Assembly (NCBI GenBank): GCA_023230125.1
Contig: JALNXZ010000004.1
Span: 1-22,773 of the forward strand
Direction of reading: 5' to 3'
Length of the DNA stretch: 22,773 nt
Origin: Bacteroidales bacterium
Lineage (GTDB): Bacteria > Bacteroidota > Bacteroidia > Bacteroidales > UBA1402
This document shows, in pieces, positions 15,880-22,773 of the stretch. The stretch's first letter is position 1, and every line of letters starts with the position of its first letter. Position numbers and translations under genes: made by a program. The notes beneath the pieces are model-generated. The model made no database searches. It was not told the DNA's origin and was given only the letters and a program-made list of their open reading frames with translations.

Positions 15880-18675
15880 TTACCTGATCCATTCGGATTT
15901 TACCTCCATCACCCTTCCTTTACCCTTAGATATCAGAATTCTCAAATCACTGGCATTGGTTAAACTGAATCCGCAATCTGATGTTTTAATATCATTAGGT
16001 ATTTTATCTTTGAAAAGGGTTAGGAATTGGCCACCACCTGAAGTCAACTGAACTTCAAACTCACCTGTGGCTTCATAAGACCATATAATTTCAACATGAT
16101 CAATTTTGGCATCATCTTTCAATTGAAAAGTAAGATCATCACCGGCTCTGAATTCCCAGGGAAAAACCGTTTTATTCATGCTTGCAGTCTTCGCATTTTC
16201 CTTTGCTTTCAAATCAGTTACTGTCAGAATGGTTTTCAAACGGATATCCTCCGAAGAAGCTCCGATCATGATATCAAAATCACCTGGTTCAACGACCCAT
16301 TCATCATGTAAATTAAAAAGTGCCAGATCTTTTGATCGGATTTGCATGGTGACGGTCTTTGTTTCTCCTGGTTTCAGATTTACACGTTCAAAACCCCTCA
16401 AGTTTTTTTCATAGGTAGTCACACTTCCCACTTTATCTTTTGTATAAAGTTGTACAACCTCATCACCTTCCATGGTACCTGTATTTTTAACTTTAAAGGT
16501 AACAGTCACAGGTTCTACAGGTGTAATCTCATTTGATGACAATTCCAAATCTGAATACTCAAATGTGGTATAACTTAAGCCATATCCAAAAGGGTAAAGA
16601 GCGCCGTTGATACGAGATTGGTTTCCGTTTAGTCCCGGCTTGATACCACCATCAATCTGAGAATTTGGTTTACATGGAAAATTAAATGGTATCTGCCCAA
16701 CAGTCTTAGGGAAAGTAACCGTCAACTTTCCACCTGGATTATAATCTCCAAACAAGGCTTCAGCAACAGCTTTACCACCCTGGGCACCGGGGTACCAAGC
16801 TTCAAGAATGGCATTTACATTCGCATCAGCCCAATTGATGGAGTTGGGACGTCCATTGATCATCACCATAATGATCGGTTTACCTGTAGCATAAACCGCA
16901 CGAAGCAAATCCTCCTGATGTCCGGGCAATTGCAAACTGGAACGTGATTTATTTTCTCCGCAGGTTCTCTGTCCTCCACCCATTACCATAATGGCGACAT
17001 CGCTCTCCTTAGCTATTGCAACCGCTTTGTCCATATCTGCCTTTTCTTCCGCTGTCAGATCAACAGGCATAATTTCCGACAAAGGCCAGGAGGCATCGAC
17101 CAAATCGCAGCCTTTTTCATATTTAACTTCACAATTATCACCCAAACGATTCTTTATACCTTCCAGAACAGAGGTAACCTCCGTTGCCAAAGGTCCATAA
17201 TGAGACAAAGCAAAAGCCTTGGCATCAGCATTTGGCCCAATCACAGCAATGTTCTTCAGACTTTGAGCATTTAAAGGAAGTATTTGATCTTTGTTTTTCA
17301 ACAAAACCAAACATTCTCTAGAAGCTTGTAATGCTACTTTTTGATTTTCAGGTCCATTAACTTCTTTATCAGCTGCTTCAAGATCTGTTTGATAGGGATG
17401 GTCAAACAATCCAATCATAAATTTCACACGAAGTACATCTCGAACACGATTATTTATAGTCTCCATACTGATTGCTTTTTCCGCAATCAATTCACGAAGA
17501 GGATTAATATAGGATTCAGGAGATTTGAAAGTGCATCGCACATTCAATCCGGCCTCAACGCTTTGACGTACAGATTCTTTGTAATCCTCTGCCACATCAT
17601 GCTTGTTCCAAAGATATTCAACTCCGCCACTGTCCGATACAACATAGCCACGAAACCCCATCTCTATACGAAGACGTTCCATCAACCAATAGGCACTTCC
17701 TTCAATAGGTATACCATCATAATCATTATAAGAACACATGACACCCAGAATACCTGCCCGCTTTATAACCTCTTTCCAGGGATAAACATGGACATTTTCC
17801 ACTTCTCGTTTGGACATTTGCGGGTCAACCCTGGACATTCCTTCTCGGCCTCCTTTATTGTTGCTATAAGCTATAAAATGTTTTGCAGTCGCCGCAATCT
17901 GATAATTGGTTTGCATTCCGGTAGCCATTGCTACACCTAACTCTCCAACCAGATAAGGAGATTCTCCATACACTTCCTCATATCTTCCCCAACGTTGGTC
18001 TCGTCCAACATCCAGAATGGGGGCATAAACATTTGTATATCCCAGTAAACGGCCTTCCCGTCCGGTGATATAACCAACTTTATGAATCAAATCGCGATTC
18101 CAAGTATGCCCTAAACCTAGCTGCGTTGGGAAATTCGTTGCTTTATAAGCTTCTACACCTCTGATTCCTTCATTCGTAAAATCGGTCGGAATACCCAAAC
18201 GTGTTTCTTCAATAAAGAAACGCTGAACCTCATTGAATGCCCAGGCATGTCTGGATGCAGGCCAACAATTTGGATTATCTGATACCGCGACGCCCCACTG
18301 CTTAAAGCCGTTCAAGTGTTCATCTATGGCAGCCACTCCATCTTTCCAAACTTTATTTTTCCATTCCGAAGTTGGAAGATCATCAGCGAGGACACGCTTA
18401 TAGCCGTAAAGAGTGACCATCTGACAGGTCTTTTCTTCAACTGTCATTTGAGAAAGCAAGTTCTCAATACGTGCATCGATTGATGCATTCGGATCCTCAT
18501 AAACATCTTTGATACCATTTTTGTTAAGGTCTATCCAACCTTTCTGATAGATTGGACTTTTACCAATCTCAAATTTCTTTACGGGATCCCCGTTTTTAGG
18601 AAGCATCAAACCTGCGTATACCATTCCAGAGGAGAGACATCCAAGAACAAAGAAAAACGCTAGTAGTCGTTTCAT
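15880..18675 (-). CDS. Glycoside hydrolase family 3 enzyme with C-terminal accessory domain
   Basis: The 931-residue secreted enzyme begins with a signal peptide (about 1-21). A lipoprotein site at Cys13 is conceivable but the lipobox is poor. Residues 49-61 (DLNKNGIKDVYED) look like a calcium-binding loop. The TIM-barrel domain contains NEGIRGVEAYKATNFPTQLGLG, AATAKHFIAYSN and the nucleophile Asp348 in YVVSDSGG. The second domain has a probable acid/base Glu574 in GENKSRSSLQLPGHQEDLL. A fibronectin-III-like domain follows (about 725-820, with VVQLYTKDKVGS and LRGFERVNLKPGETKTV). Residues about 830-931 are an extra module of possible beta-sandwich or carbohydrate-binding type that I cannot name. 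GH3 members with this layout are usually exo-acting beta-glucosidases or xylosidases. Pairing with GH88 suggests stepwise trimming of an acidic glycan. Confidence 0.93.
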   Translation of the reverse strand: MKRLLAFFFVLGCLSSGMVYAGLMLPKNGDPVKKFEIGKSPIYQKGWIDLNKNGIKDVYEDPNASIDARIENLLSQMTVEEKTCQMVTLYGYKRVLADDLPTSEWKNKVWKDGVAAIDEHLNGFKQWGVAVSDNPNCWPASRHAWAFNEVQRFFIEETRLGIPTDFTNEGIRGVEAYKATNFPTQLGLGHTWNRDLIHKVGYITGREGRLLGYTNVYAPILDVGRDQRWGRYEEVYGESPYLVGELGVAMATGMQTNYQIAATAKHFIAYSNNKGGREGMSRVDPQMSKREVENVHVYPWKEVIKRAGILGVMCSYNDYDGIPIEGSAYWLMERLRIEMGFRGYVVSDSGGVEYLWNKHDVAEDYKESVRQSVEAGLNVRCTFKSPESYINPLRELIAEKAISMETINNRVRDVLRVKFMIGLFDHPYQTDLEAADKEVNGPENQKVALQASRECLVLLKNKDQILPLNAQSLKNIAVIGPNADAKAFALSHYGPLATEVTSVLEGIKNRLGDNCEVKYEKGCDLVDASWPLSEIMPVDLTAEEKADMDKAVAIAKESDVAIMVMGGGQRTCGENKSRSSLQLPGHQEDLLRAVYATGKPIIMVMINGRPNSINWADANVNAILEAWYPGAQGGKAVAEALFGDYNPGGKLTVTFPKTVGQIPFNFPCKPNSQIDGGIKPGLNGNQSRINGALYPFGYGLSYTTFEYSDLELSSNEITPVEPVTVTFKVKNTGTMEGDEVVQLYTKDKVGSVTTYEKNLRGFERVNLKPGETKTVTMQIRSKDLALFNLHDEWVVEPGDFDIMIGASSEDIRLKTILTVTDLKAKENAKTASMNKTVFPWEFRAGDDLTFQLKDDAKIDHVEIIWSYEATGEFEVQLTSGGGQFLTLFKDKIPNDIKTSDCGFSLTNASDLRILISKGKGRVMEVKSEWIR

Positions 18676-18751
18676 AATAGTCTAGTATTTATAGTTTATT
18701 TCTTAAATGAAAAGAAGAGTGTCATTCTGATGCCCCCCTTTTATTAAACTG

Positions 18752-18759
18752 CAAATTTA
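18752..18759 (-). promoter_or_regulatory. Possible -7 box of the GH3-GH88 pair
   Basis: On the minus strand TAAATTTG matches TAnnTTTG, giving a leader of about 70 bases before the GH3 ATG at 18675. I see no -33 TTTG at the standard distance, so this is tentative. The 361-base gap 18676-19036 also holds the plus-strand elements listed separately. Confidence 0.35.
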
Positions 18760-18785
18760 CAATAAACTTAGTTGATTCATATCCA

Positions 18786-18820
18786 TTTGAAGTAATTTCA
18801 GCAAAATAACCTTATCTTTG
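18786..18820 (+). promoter_or_regulatory. Probable plus-strand promoter
   Basis: TATCTTTG (18813-18820) is a very good Bacteroidota -7 box. TTTG at 18786-18789 lies 23 bases upstream, slightly longer than the usual 19-21. Transcription would start about 18826, inside the hairpin that follows, and some 210 bases before the next start codon at 19037. Confidence 0.5.
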
Positions 18821-18821
18821 C

Positions 18822-18842
18822 AACAGCATGTTGCTGTTTTTT
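18822..18842 (+). terminator. Terminator-like hairpin immediately after the promoter
   Basis: AACAGCA (18822-18828) pairs perfectly with TGCTGTT (18832-18838) around a three-base TGT loop, and the T-run 18837-18842 follows. It lies directly downstream of the -7 box at 18813-18820. If the true transcription start is inside the stem, it would act only on transcripts arriving from further upstream. Confidence 0.5.
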
Positions 18843-18878
18843 GTAATAGATCCGCTTAATACTATCTGATTATAAAAT

Positions 18879-18895
18879 CTTTCCACATTGGAAAG
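18879..18895. repeat. Second perfect hairpin in the leader
   Basis: CTTTCCA-CAT-TGGAAAG is a perfect 7-bp stem with a three-base loop. It lies 37 bases after the T-run of the first hairpin and within the presumed leader of the 19037 gene. It could be an RNA structure or a protein-binding site. Confidence 0.4.
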
Positions 18896-18979
18896 TGTCT
18901 ATCACTGAAACTAGAGTATTCGAAAAGAAATTAGAAGATTGACCTCTATCTTACATAAAAAACACATTCTTGAATGGAC

Positions 18980-19024
18980 TGATGCATCCTTTCAAAGGGT
19001 GTTGTTTGTGATTATTGATGCATC
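18980..19024. repeat. Two direct copies of TGATGCATC ahead of the 19037 gene
   Basis: TGATGCATC occurs at 18980-18988 and 19016-19024, 36 bases apart, the second only 12 bases before the start codon. Each contains the palindrome GATGCATC. Between them lies the palindrome CCTTTCAAAGG (18988-18998). A dimeric regulator or RNA structure could use them. Function is unknown. Confidence 0.4.
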
Positions 19025-19036
19025 GATTTAAGAAGT

Positions 19037-19795
19037 ATGACTGAAAAAATTATTCTTACGCTTACCAAACATCCTCTTTGGGGATATATTCTGCAACCAG
19101 TACTTGTAGAGGAAAATGAATATGGGAAAATGGCCATTCTGGAATATGCAGATAGCCAATCTTCCGGTTTCCACCTATTAGATGACTTGTCCAAAGAAAT
19201 AATCCAGCTCTCCGAGAAAATATCAGACACCACCCTTATGGAGTGTTTTTCCAAAGAAAAGGAAAAAACCATCACCGCTTTTCATAAAAAAGTAAAGCGA
19301 GAAACAATTGAGGTTTCTATACTTCCTTATATAAAGGATATCCAAAACCAGATTCTCACAAAATTAACAAAAGCAAAACTGCCCCTCTATTTTAGAGAAA
19401 ACGTAAAAATTAGAAATTTATACGAGACAAATAAGGTCATTGTTCCAAACGATTACTCAAAAGCCATCTTCAATTTCAAAAAAGAAGAAGAAAATTCAGG
19501 CATACAGTATTCCATTCATGTAATATGGCAGGACGAAGAATTGGACATATTCTCACAAACATACATACCTCTTTGCAGCGAACCCGCAGCACTAGTCATC
19601 AACAAAAAATTACTTTTGTTCAATGATATTGACATCAAAAAATTGATTCCGTTCTTTTCGAGAAGAGAAATAGAAATCCCGATTTCATACGAAAAAACCT
19701 ATATCAAGACTTTTATTAAAAACTGTATGAAAAATCATGAAGTCATCACAAAAGGCATTGATGTAAGAGAAATAACTCCCCATAAAAAAGCATAA
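19037..19795 (+). CDS. N-terminal fragment of a Bacteroidota SNF2/DEAD helicase, possible pseudogene
   Basis: The 252-residue product begins MTEKIILTLTKHPLWGYILQPVLVEE. From memory, this resembles the N-terminus of large Bacteroidota SNF2-type DEAD/DEAH helicases, which open with a similar LTLTEHPVWGY segment and continue through pieces like those here (MECFSKEK, YIKTFIKNCMKNHEV, GIDVREITPHKKA) into an ATPase of about 900 or more residues. Here the frame stops right after HKKA. I see no helicase motif (no Walker A, no DExH) in the frame or in the 105 bases before the next gene. It is therefore probably a remnant or a stand-alone N-terminal domain. Codon use looks intact and there are no internal stops, so it may still be expressed. 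The long structured leader upstream is unusual. Recognition is by recall and unproven. Confidence 0.6.
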   Translation: MTEKIILTLTKHPLWGYILQPVLVEENEYGKMAILEYADSQSSGFHLLDDLSKEIIQLSEKISDTTLMECFSKEKEKTITAFHKKVKRETIEVSILPYIKDIQNQILTKLTKAKLPLYFRENVKIRNLYETNKVIVPNDYSKAIFNFKKEEENSGIQYSIHVIWQDEELDIFSQTYIPLCSEPAALVINKKLLLFNDIDIKKLIPFFSRREIEIPISYEKTYIKTFIKNCMKNHEVITKGIDVREITPHKKA

Positions 19796-19900
19796 CTATC
19801 CCTCTATACTGACTCAAGCAATATACCAGGCCTTCAACCTTCATCTAAAGAAAGGTTTTGGGCTACCAGAAAATCATGAGCACCCTATTAAAACTCTAAC

Positions 19901-21022
19901 TTATCTTATGCCTATTCCAAACCCAATAGAGGCCGTCGGATACTTTTGGAACGTATACTGCGCGTGCGCTGCAATGATGCCCAAGAATTTCAACCTGAGC
20001 CCGAGCGTAGCTCCCGGCATCACCTGACTGGAACTGATACTGATCGGGTCCGTCATATTGATGATCTGCATCTTATATTCACCTCCCCCTGTATCAACAG
20101 GATCACCAAGCGTAGGGTAATTCCCGACCATTGTCAAATCAAAATTCGTCCGAATGAAACCAACCCCAAGATACGGTGTAAAAAGAATTAAATTCTTGGA
20201 GATAATGACATTGGCAGTTAGCGAACTGGTCGACATTCTCATACCTTGAGTGGTATAATCGTTCGACTGAGGATCCGGAACATATTCCAAATCTCCACTG
20301 ACCAACTTATCAGGTGTCACCTGCGCAGAATTAGGAAATGCATAACTGATGTCAAACTGGTTATAGGCGACCAAAGCAGAAAGGTTGAATGGCAGATATT
20401 TAAAGAATGGTATAAACTCCTTGAAATTATTCTTCAATCCAACTCCCCAAAGAGAAGTCTCAACACCACTAGTCTTAATGGTTGGCACAAAACGAACCAT
20501 CAGGTCATTGTTCAAAGGCAAGCCCAAAGTAAGCTGAATACTGGCAGAAGGCACATATCGAGTAAAGCCGGATGGTGTCGTAAACGAAGTGATGACACCG
20601 TTTCCATTGTCATAGAGTGGATTTTCACTGCCACTTTTCAGGTAGTGAGGTTGCATCAGACGCAATTCAACACCATCTCCACTTCCTCCGAATGTCGGTG
20701 CCTGAGTGACATTTGGATCCACCGTTTTTAAGTTTGTGAGTCCAGCCAGACTAAACATCTGGTCAGCAACAGGTATCTGAGTACCATTTATCCCGATTCT
20801 TAAATCAAAGCCCAACAACTTATGGGTATCGGCCGTATTATACCAATTCGAGCCCATCCCTGCCGCAAATGCATTACCTGCAGGTGCTAGATATCCTTCT
20901 GCGACCTTATTCAGGTCTTCGACTCCCGATTTAAAAATATCGGAAATGTCATTTTGAGCTTTTAAGGAATATCCCAAACTGCCAAACAACAATAAGATTG
21001 ATGATAATAGTGCTTTTCTCAT
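19901..21022 (-). CDS. DUF6588-like outer-membrane protein
   Basis: From the ATG at 21022 the protein has 373 residues. Residues 1 to about 22 (MRKALLSSILLLFGSLGYSLKA) form a signal peptide. The ATG is chosen because upstream in-frame starts would add 89 AT-rich residues and read through a good promoter. After a short helix (DISDIFKSGVEDLNKVAEGYLAPAGNAFAAGM) come the pieces SNWYNTADTHKLLGFDLRI and many alternating hydrophobic, glycine-rich beta-strands. The protein ends in an amphipathic strand and a terminal IGFGIGIR, as in beta-barrel proteins. I believe this matches the DUF6588 family of Bacteroidota outer-membrane proteins, whose function is unknown. It is monocistronic and divergent from mtgA. 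Confidence 0.82.
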   Translation of the reverse strand: MRKALLSSILLLFGSLGYSLKAQNDISDIFKSGVEDLNKVAEGYLAPAGNAFAAGMGSNWYNTADTHKLLGFDLRIGINGTQIPVADQMFSLAGLTNLKTVDPNVTQAPTFGGSGDGVELRLMQPHYLKSGSENPLYDNGNGVITSFTTPSGFTRYVPSASIQLTLGLPLNNDLMVRFVPTIKTSGVETSLWGVGLKNNFKEFIPFFKYLPFNLSALVAYNQFDISYAFPNSAQVTPDKLVSGDLEYVPDPQSNDYTTQGMRMSTSSLTANVIISKNLILFTPYLGVGFIRTNFDLTMVGNYPTLGDPVDTGGGEYKMQIINMTDPISISSSQVMPGATLGLRLKFLGIIAAHAQYTFQKYPTASIGFGIGIR

Positions 21023-21073
21023 AGGTTTATATTTATTTGTGAATAGATTTAGGATTTCTAATCTTACCTGCGA

Positions 21074-21106
21074 CAAAAATACCTTAAAAATAATTATTTC
21101 AACAAA
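21074..21106 (-). promoter_or_regulatory. Promoter of the DUF6588-like gene
   Basis: On the minus strand TTTG (21103-21106) and TATTTTTG (21074-21081) are separated by 21 bases, a full match to the Bacteroidota -33/-7 pattern. The predicted leader is about 45 bases. This is the best promoter in the window and supports the start at 21022. Confidence 0.65.
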
Positions 21107-21176
21107 TTGAACGAATAAATAGTTTAATAAATGAAATGCCATTAGAAACATAAAACAGTCAAAAGCAAAAAATTTG

Positions 21177-21184
21177 TATATTCG
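21177..21184 (+). promoter_or_regulatory. Possible -7 box of mtgA
   Basis: TATATTCG matches TAnnTTTG except at one position, about 32 bases upstream of the mtgA ATG. No clear -33 element is present, so confidence is low. Confidence 0.3.
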
Positions 21185-21215
21185 CAGTAAATTATACAAA
21201 CAGTTTTGCGTTATC

Positions 21216-21896
21216 ATGTTCAGAAAAATTGGACACCTCATTAAATTTTTGGCTATATTCTTTTTTGCCTCAACCATATTGGTAGTCATCGTCTTTCGAT
21301 TTATGCCGGTCTATTTTACACCGCTCATGGTCATACGCACTGCGCAACAAATAAGTGAAGGAGAAAAGCCCGTATTACACCATCATTGGGTCTCTAACAA
21401 ACATATCTCCAAAAATCTTAAAAGAGCAGTCATTGCCTCAGAAGACCAACGTTTCTACGATCACTGGGGATTTGATGTTGGAGAAATCAAGAAAGCAGTA
21501 AAAGAAAACAATAGACGCAGAAAGCCACGCGGAGCCAGCACCATCAGCCAACAAACGGCCAAGAACGTTTTCCTTTGGCCCAAGTCCTCTTGGGTACGCA
21601 AAGGACTCGAATTCTATTTCACTGTCCTTGTCGAAGTTTTTTGGAGCAAAGACCGTATTCTGGAAGTCTATCTCAATTCCATTGAAACAGGAGATGGCAT
21701 ATATGGAGCAGAAGCTGTGGCAAAAGACCATTTTCTCACTACTTCCGAAAATTTAACCAAGAGGCAATCAGCACTAATTGCTGCCACATTGCCAAATCCT
21801 ATCCGCTTCAATTCAAAATATCCATCCTCATACATTCGTCGCAGACAAGAGCAAATACAGAAGCAAATGCGCTATATTCATTTACCGAAAGAATAA
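21216..21896 (+). CDS. mtgA: Monofunctional peptidoglycan transglycosylase MtgA
   Basis: MtgA polymerises lipid II into glycan strands on the periplasmic side of the inner membrane. From the ATG at 21216 it has 226 residues, the usual length. A single N-terminal membrane anchor (about 8-34) is followed by a GT51 domain with all signatures: catalytic Glu76 in ASEDQRFYDHWGFD, GASTISQQTAKNVFLW (107-121), the second glutamate Glu132 in RKGLEFYFT, KDRILEVYLN (145-154) and GIYGAEAVA. There is no transpeptidase domain. A TTG at 21174 in frame is rejected because it adds a non-typical 14-residue extension before the anchor and overlaps a possible promoter. It is divergent from the outer-membrane protein gene and convergent with the SDR gene. 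Confidence 0.96.
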   Translation: MFRKIGHLIKFLAIFFFASTILVVIVFRFMPVYFTPLMVIRTAQQISEGEKPVLHHHWVSNKHISKNLKRAVIASEDQRFYDHWGFDVGEIKKAVKENNRRRKPRGASTISQQTAKNVFLWPKSSWVRKGLEFYFTVLVEVFWSKDRILEVYLNSIETGDGIYGAEAVAKDHFLTTSENLTKRQSALIAATLPNPIRFNSKYPSSYIRRRQEQIQKQMRYIHLPKE

Positions 21897-21946
21897 ATAT
21901 TCCCAGCTCATTTTAATAAAATAGAACTTTTACCTCCTTATCAATA

Positions 21947-22603
21947 TCATTGTAAGACATCCTTCAATTCTTTTGATTCGAAAACCACTTTTTCAGGAGG
22001 GTATTTGGTCAGTTTGATCATCGCCTTGGCCACATCTCTGGCATATACACCCCGATATTTACGGAGTGGACCGATAAGAAGCCATCCAAACAACAACATA
22101 AAAGCCATAGCCATACATTCAAAAAAGCGAAGTTCTTTTCGCTTTCCAATCAACAAAGAAGGCCGAATGAATTTTAAGTTTCCTGAGTATATTTTTCGAA
22201 CAGATTCTTCCATCTTACCTTTTGTTCTAAGATAAAAATTAGAAGAGGCGGCATTTGCTCCCAACGAGGATATAACCACTAAGTTTGGTATGGAAAATTC
22301 ACTGGCCATATGTGCAATGGACGTTGGGATATCGAAATCAACCTGAATGAAAGCATCCTGAGAGCCAGCTTTTTTGATAGTGGTACCTATGCAACAAAAA
22401 TAATCAGTGGCATTTAACTCTCCTTTAAGATGGAGCAGATGACGAAAATCCATCAAAATCAACTGTTCCAGTTTTGAATCAGAAATTGGTATATAATCAC
22501 GCAAAACGACAGTTACTTTCTCATAGTTCTCGTCGGCAATCAATTCATGAATGAGAGCCATCCCCACAAGCCCGGATCCACCAAATACCACAGCTGTCTT
22601 CAT
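21947..22603 (-). CDS. NAD(P)-binding atypical short-chain dehydrogenase (HTATIP2/YwnB-like)
   Basis: The 218-residue protein has a Rossmann fold beginning KTAVVFGGSGLVGMALI, with the dinucleotide motif GGSGLVG at 8-14. Further pieces are DYFCCIGTTIKKAGSQDAF, LVVISSLGANAAS, and a YxxxK catalytic pair (Tyr124, Lys128 in FYLRTKGK), then IRPSLLIGKR. This arrangement is that of small atypical SDRs related to HTATIP2/TIP30 and bacterial YwnB. A hydrophobic stretch near 165-185 (AMAFMLLFGWLLIGPL) may attach it to the membrane. Cofactor choice and substrate are unknown. It starts just downstream of a -7 box and is convergent with mtgA, with about 50 bases between the stops and no obvious hairpin. 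Confidence 0.88.
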   Translation of the reverse strand: MKTAVVFGGSGLVGMALIHELIADENYEKVTVVLRDYIPISDSKLEQLILMDFRHLLHLKGELNATDYFCCIGTTIKKAGSQDAFIQVDFDIPTSIAHMASEFSIPNLVVISSLGANAASSNFYLRTKGKMEESVRKIYSGNLKFIRPSLLIGKRKELRFFECMAMAFMLLFGWLLIGPLRKYRGVYARDVAKAMIKLTKYPPEKVVFESKELKDVLQ

Positions 22604-22629
22604 ACTTTCTGATTGATAGGTTCATTGAC

Positions 22630-22637
22630 CAAAGATA
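22630..22637 (-). promoter_or_regulatory. Probable -7 box of the SDR gene
   Basis: On the minus strand TATCTTTG matches the -7 consensus fully, 27 bases upstream of the SDR start codon. The -33 position reads CTTTAA, a weak match. The box abuts the T-run of the terminator of the preceding gene. Confidence 0.5.
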
Positions 22638-22638
22638 T

Positions 22639-22671
22639 AAAAAATGCCCATGAATTAAAGTTCCATGGGCA
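22639..22671 (-). terminator. Intrinsic terminator of the gene entering from the right
   Basis: TGCCCATG (22645-22652) pairs perfectly with CATGGGCA (22664-22671) around an 11-base loop. Read on the minus strand it is followed by six T residues (22644 down to 22639). It lies 11 bases after the stop codon at 22683-22685, so it terminates that minus-strand gene. Confidence 0.75.
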
Positions 22672-22682
22672 CTAGTGTCCCG

Positions 22683-22773
22683 TTAAAAGTCGCTGAAACT
22701 GAATAACATAGGATAATCATCCGAAATCCGTTCAGTGTAAGTTTTGTTAAATATCTCATTTATAGGCATTTTC
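22683..22773 (-). CDS. C-terminal end of an unidentified gene (truncated by window edge)
   Basis: On the minus strand a frame is open from the right edge to a TAA at 22685-22683, giving 29 codons that end DDYPMLFSFSDF. A strong terminator follows within 12 bases, which is the main reason to believe it is the 3' end of a real gene. The fragment is too short to assign to a family. Confidence 0.4.
   Translation of the reverse strand, partial: KMPINEIFNKTYTERISDDYPMLFSFSDF

Noticed and set aside
17341..17940. A 199-codon plus-strand frame inside the GH3 gene
   Set aside because: It is antisense to the GH3 catalytic domain and has no promoter or recognisable motif.
21174..21215. TTG-initiated N-terminal extension of MtgA
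   Set aside because: It would begin inside a possible promoter and place 14 residues ahead of a normal membrane anchor. The ATG at 21216 fits the family length.
21023..21289. Long N-terminal extension of the DUF6588-like protein
   Set aside because: It would bury the signal peptide, and a full-consensus promoter lies within it at 21074-21106.
22639..22671. Inverted repeat as an insertion-sequence end
   Set aside because: The T-run on the minus strand and its position 11 bases after a stop codon fit an ordinary intrinsic terminator. No transposase or target duplication is visible.

Overview
The window looks like chromosomal DNA from a member of the Bacteroidota, probably order Bacteroidales. 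Four things point that way: promoter-like boxes of the Bacteroides type (TAnnTTTG near -7, sometimes TTTG near -33), no obvious Shine-Dalgarno sequences, moderate to low GC, and typical Bacteroidota families (secreted GH2/GH3/GH88 enzymes, a TPR/PD40 envelope protein, a DUF6588-like outer-membrane protein, a TPR-histidine kinase). I cannot name a genus from sequence alone. I see no rRNA, tRNA, CRISPR array or complete insertion sequence.

Layout from left to right. (1) 1-1439, minus: the N-terminal part of a secreted GH2 enzyme that runs off the left edge. (2) 1643-2914, plus: serS, divergent from GH2. (3) 3013-8239, plus: a compact probable operon of a TPR/PD40 envelope protein, NfeD-like protein, FloA flotillin, a uridine-phosphorylase-type enzyme and MnmE. 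The last three gene junctions are 22, 10 and 3 bases. (4) 8387-10315, minus: an AT-rich TPR-sensor histidine kinase without a response regulator, flanked by imperfect 14-bp inverted repeats. (5) 10583-12904, minus: an SOS-type cassette, umuD-umuC-SRAP, with gene gaps of 1 and 2 bases and a palindromic operator over its promoter. (6) 13325-14413, plus: an APH-fold sugar kinase resembling N-acetylhexosamine kinase. (7) 14551-18675, minus: a GH3-GH88 pair that converges on the kinase through a strong shared terminator. (8) 18676-19795: a structured leader and a short gene that appears to be only the N-terminal part of a Bacteroidota SNF2/DEAD helicase. (9) 19901-22603: a DUF6588-like outer-membrane protein and the transglycosylase MtgA, divergently transcribed, then an atypical SDR. 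(10) 22639-22773: a terminator and the last codons of a gene entering from the right.

How the genes relate. NfeD and FloA form a known membrane-microdomain pair, and here they share a transcript with translation-accuracy (MnmE) and nucleoside-salvage genes. UmuD, UmuC and SRAP together make a damage-response unit: translesion synthesis plus capping of abasic sites. GH2, GH3 and GH88 suggest breakdown of acidic glycans, but no SusC/SusD pair, polysaccharide lyase or sulfatase is visible, so this is not a complete utilisation locus within the window.

I found no entirely new multi-gene system. The observations most worth following are the promoter plus terminator-like hairpin and long leader at 18786-19036 ahead of a truncated helicase gene, the inverted-repeat-flanked kinase, the umuDC-SRAP operon with its operator, and the GH2 enzyme that has serine where the family's acid/base glutamate is expected.
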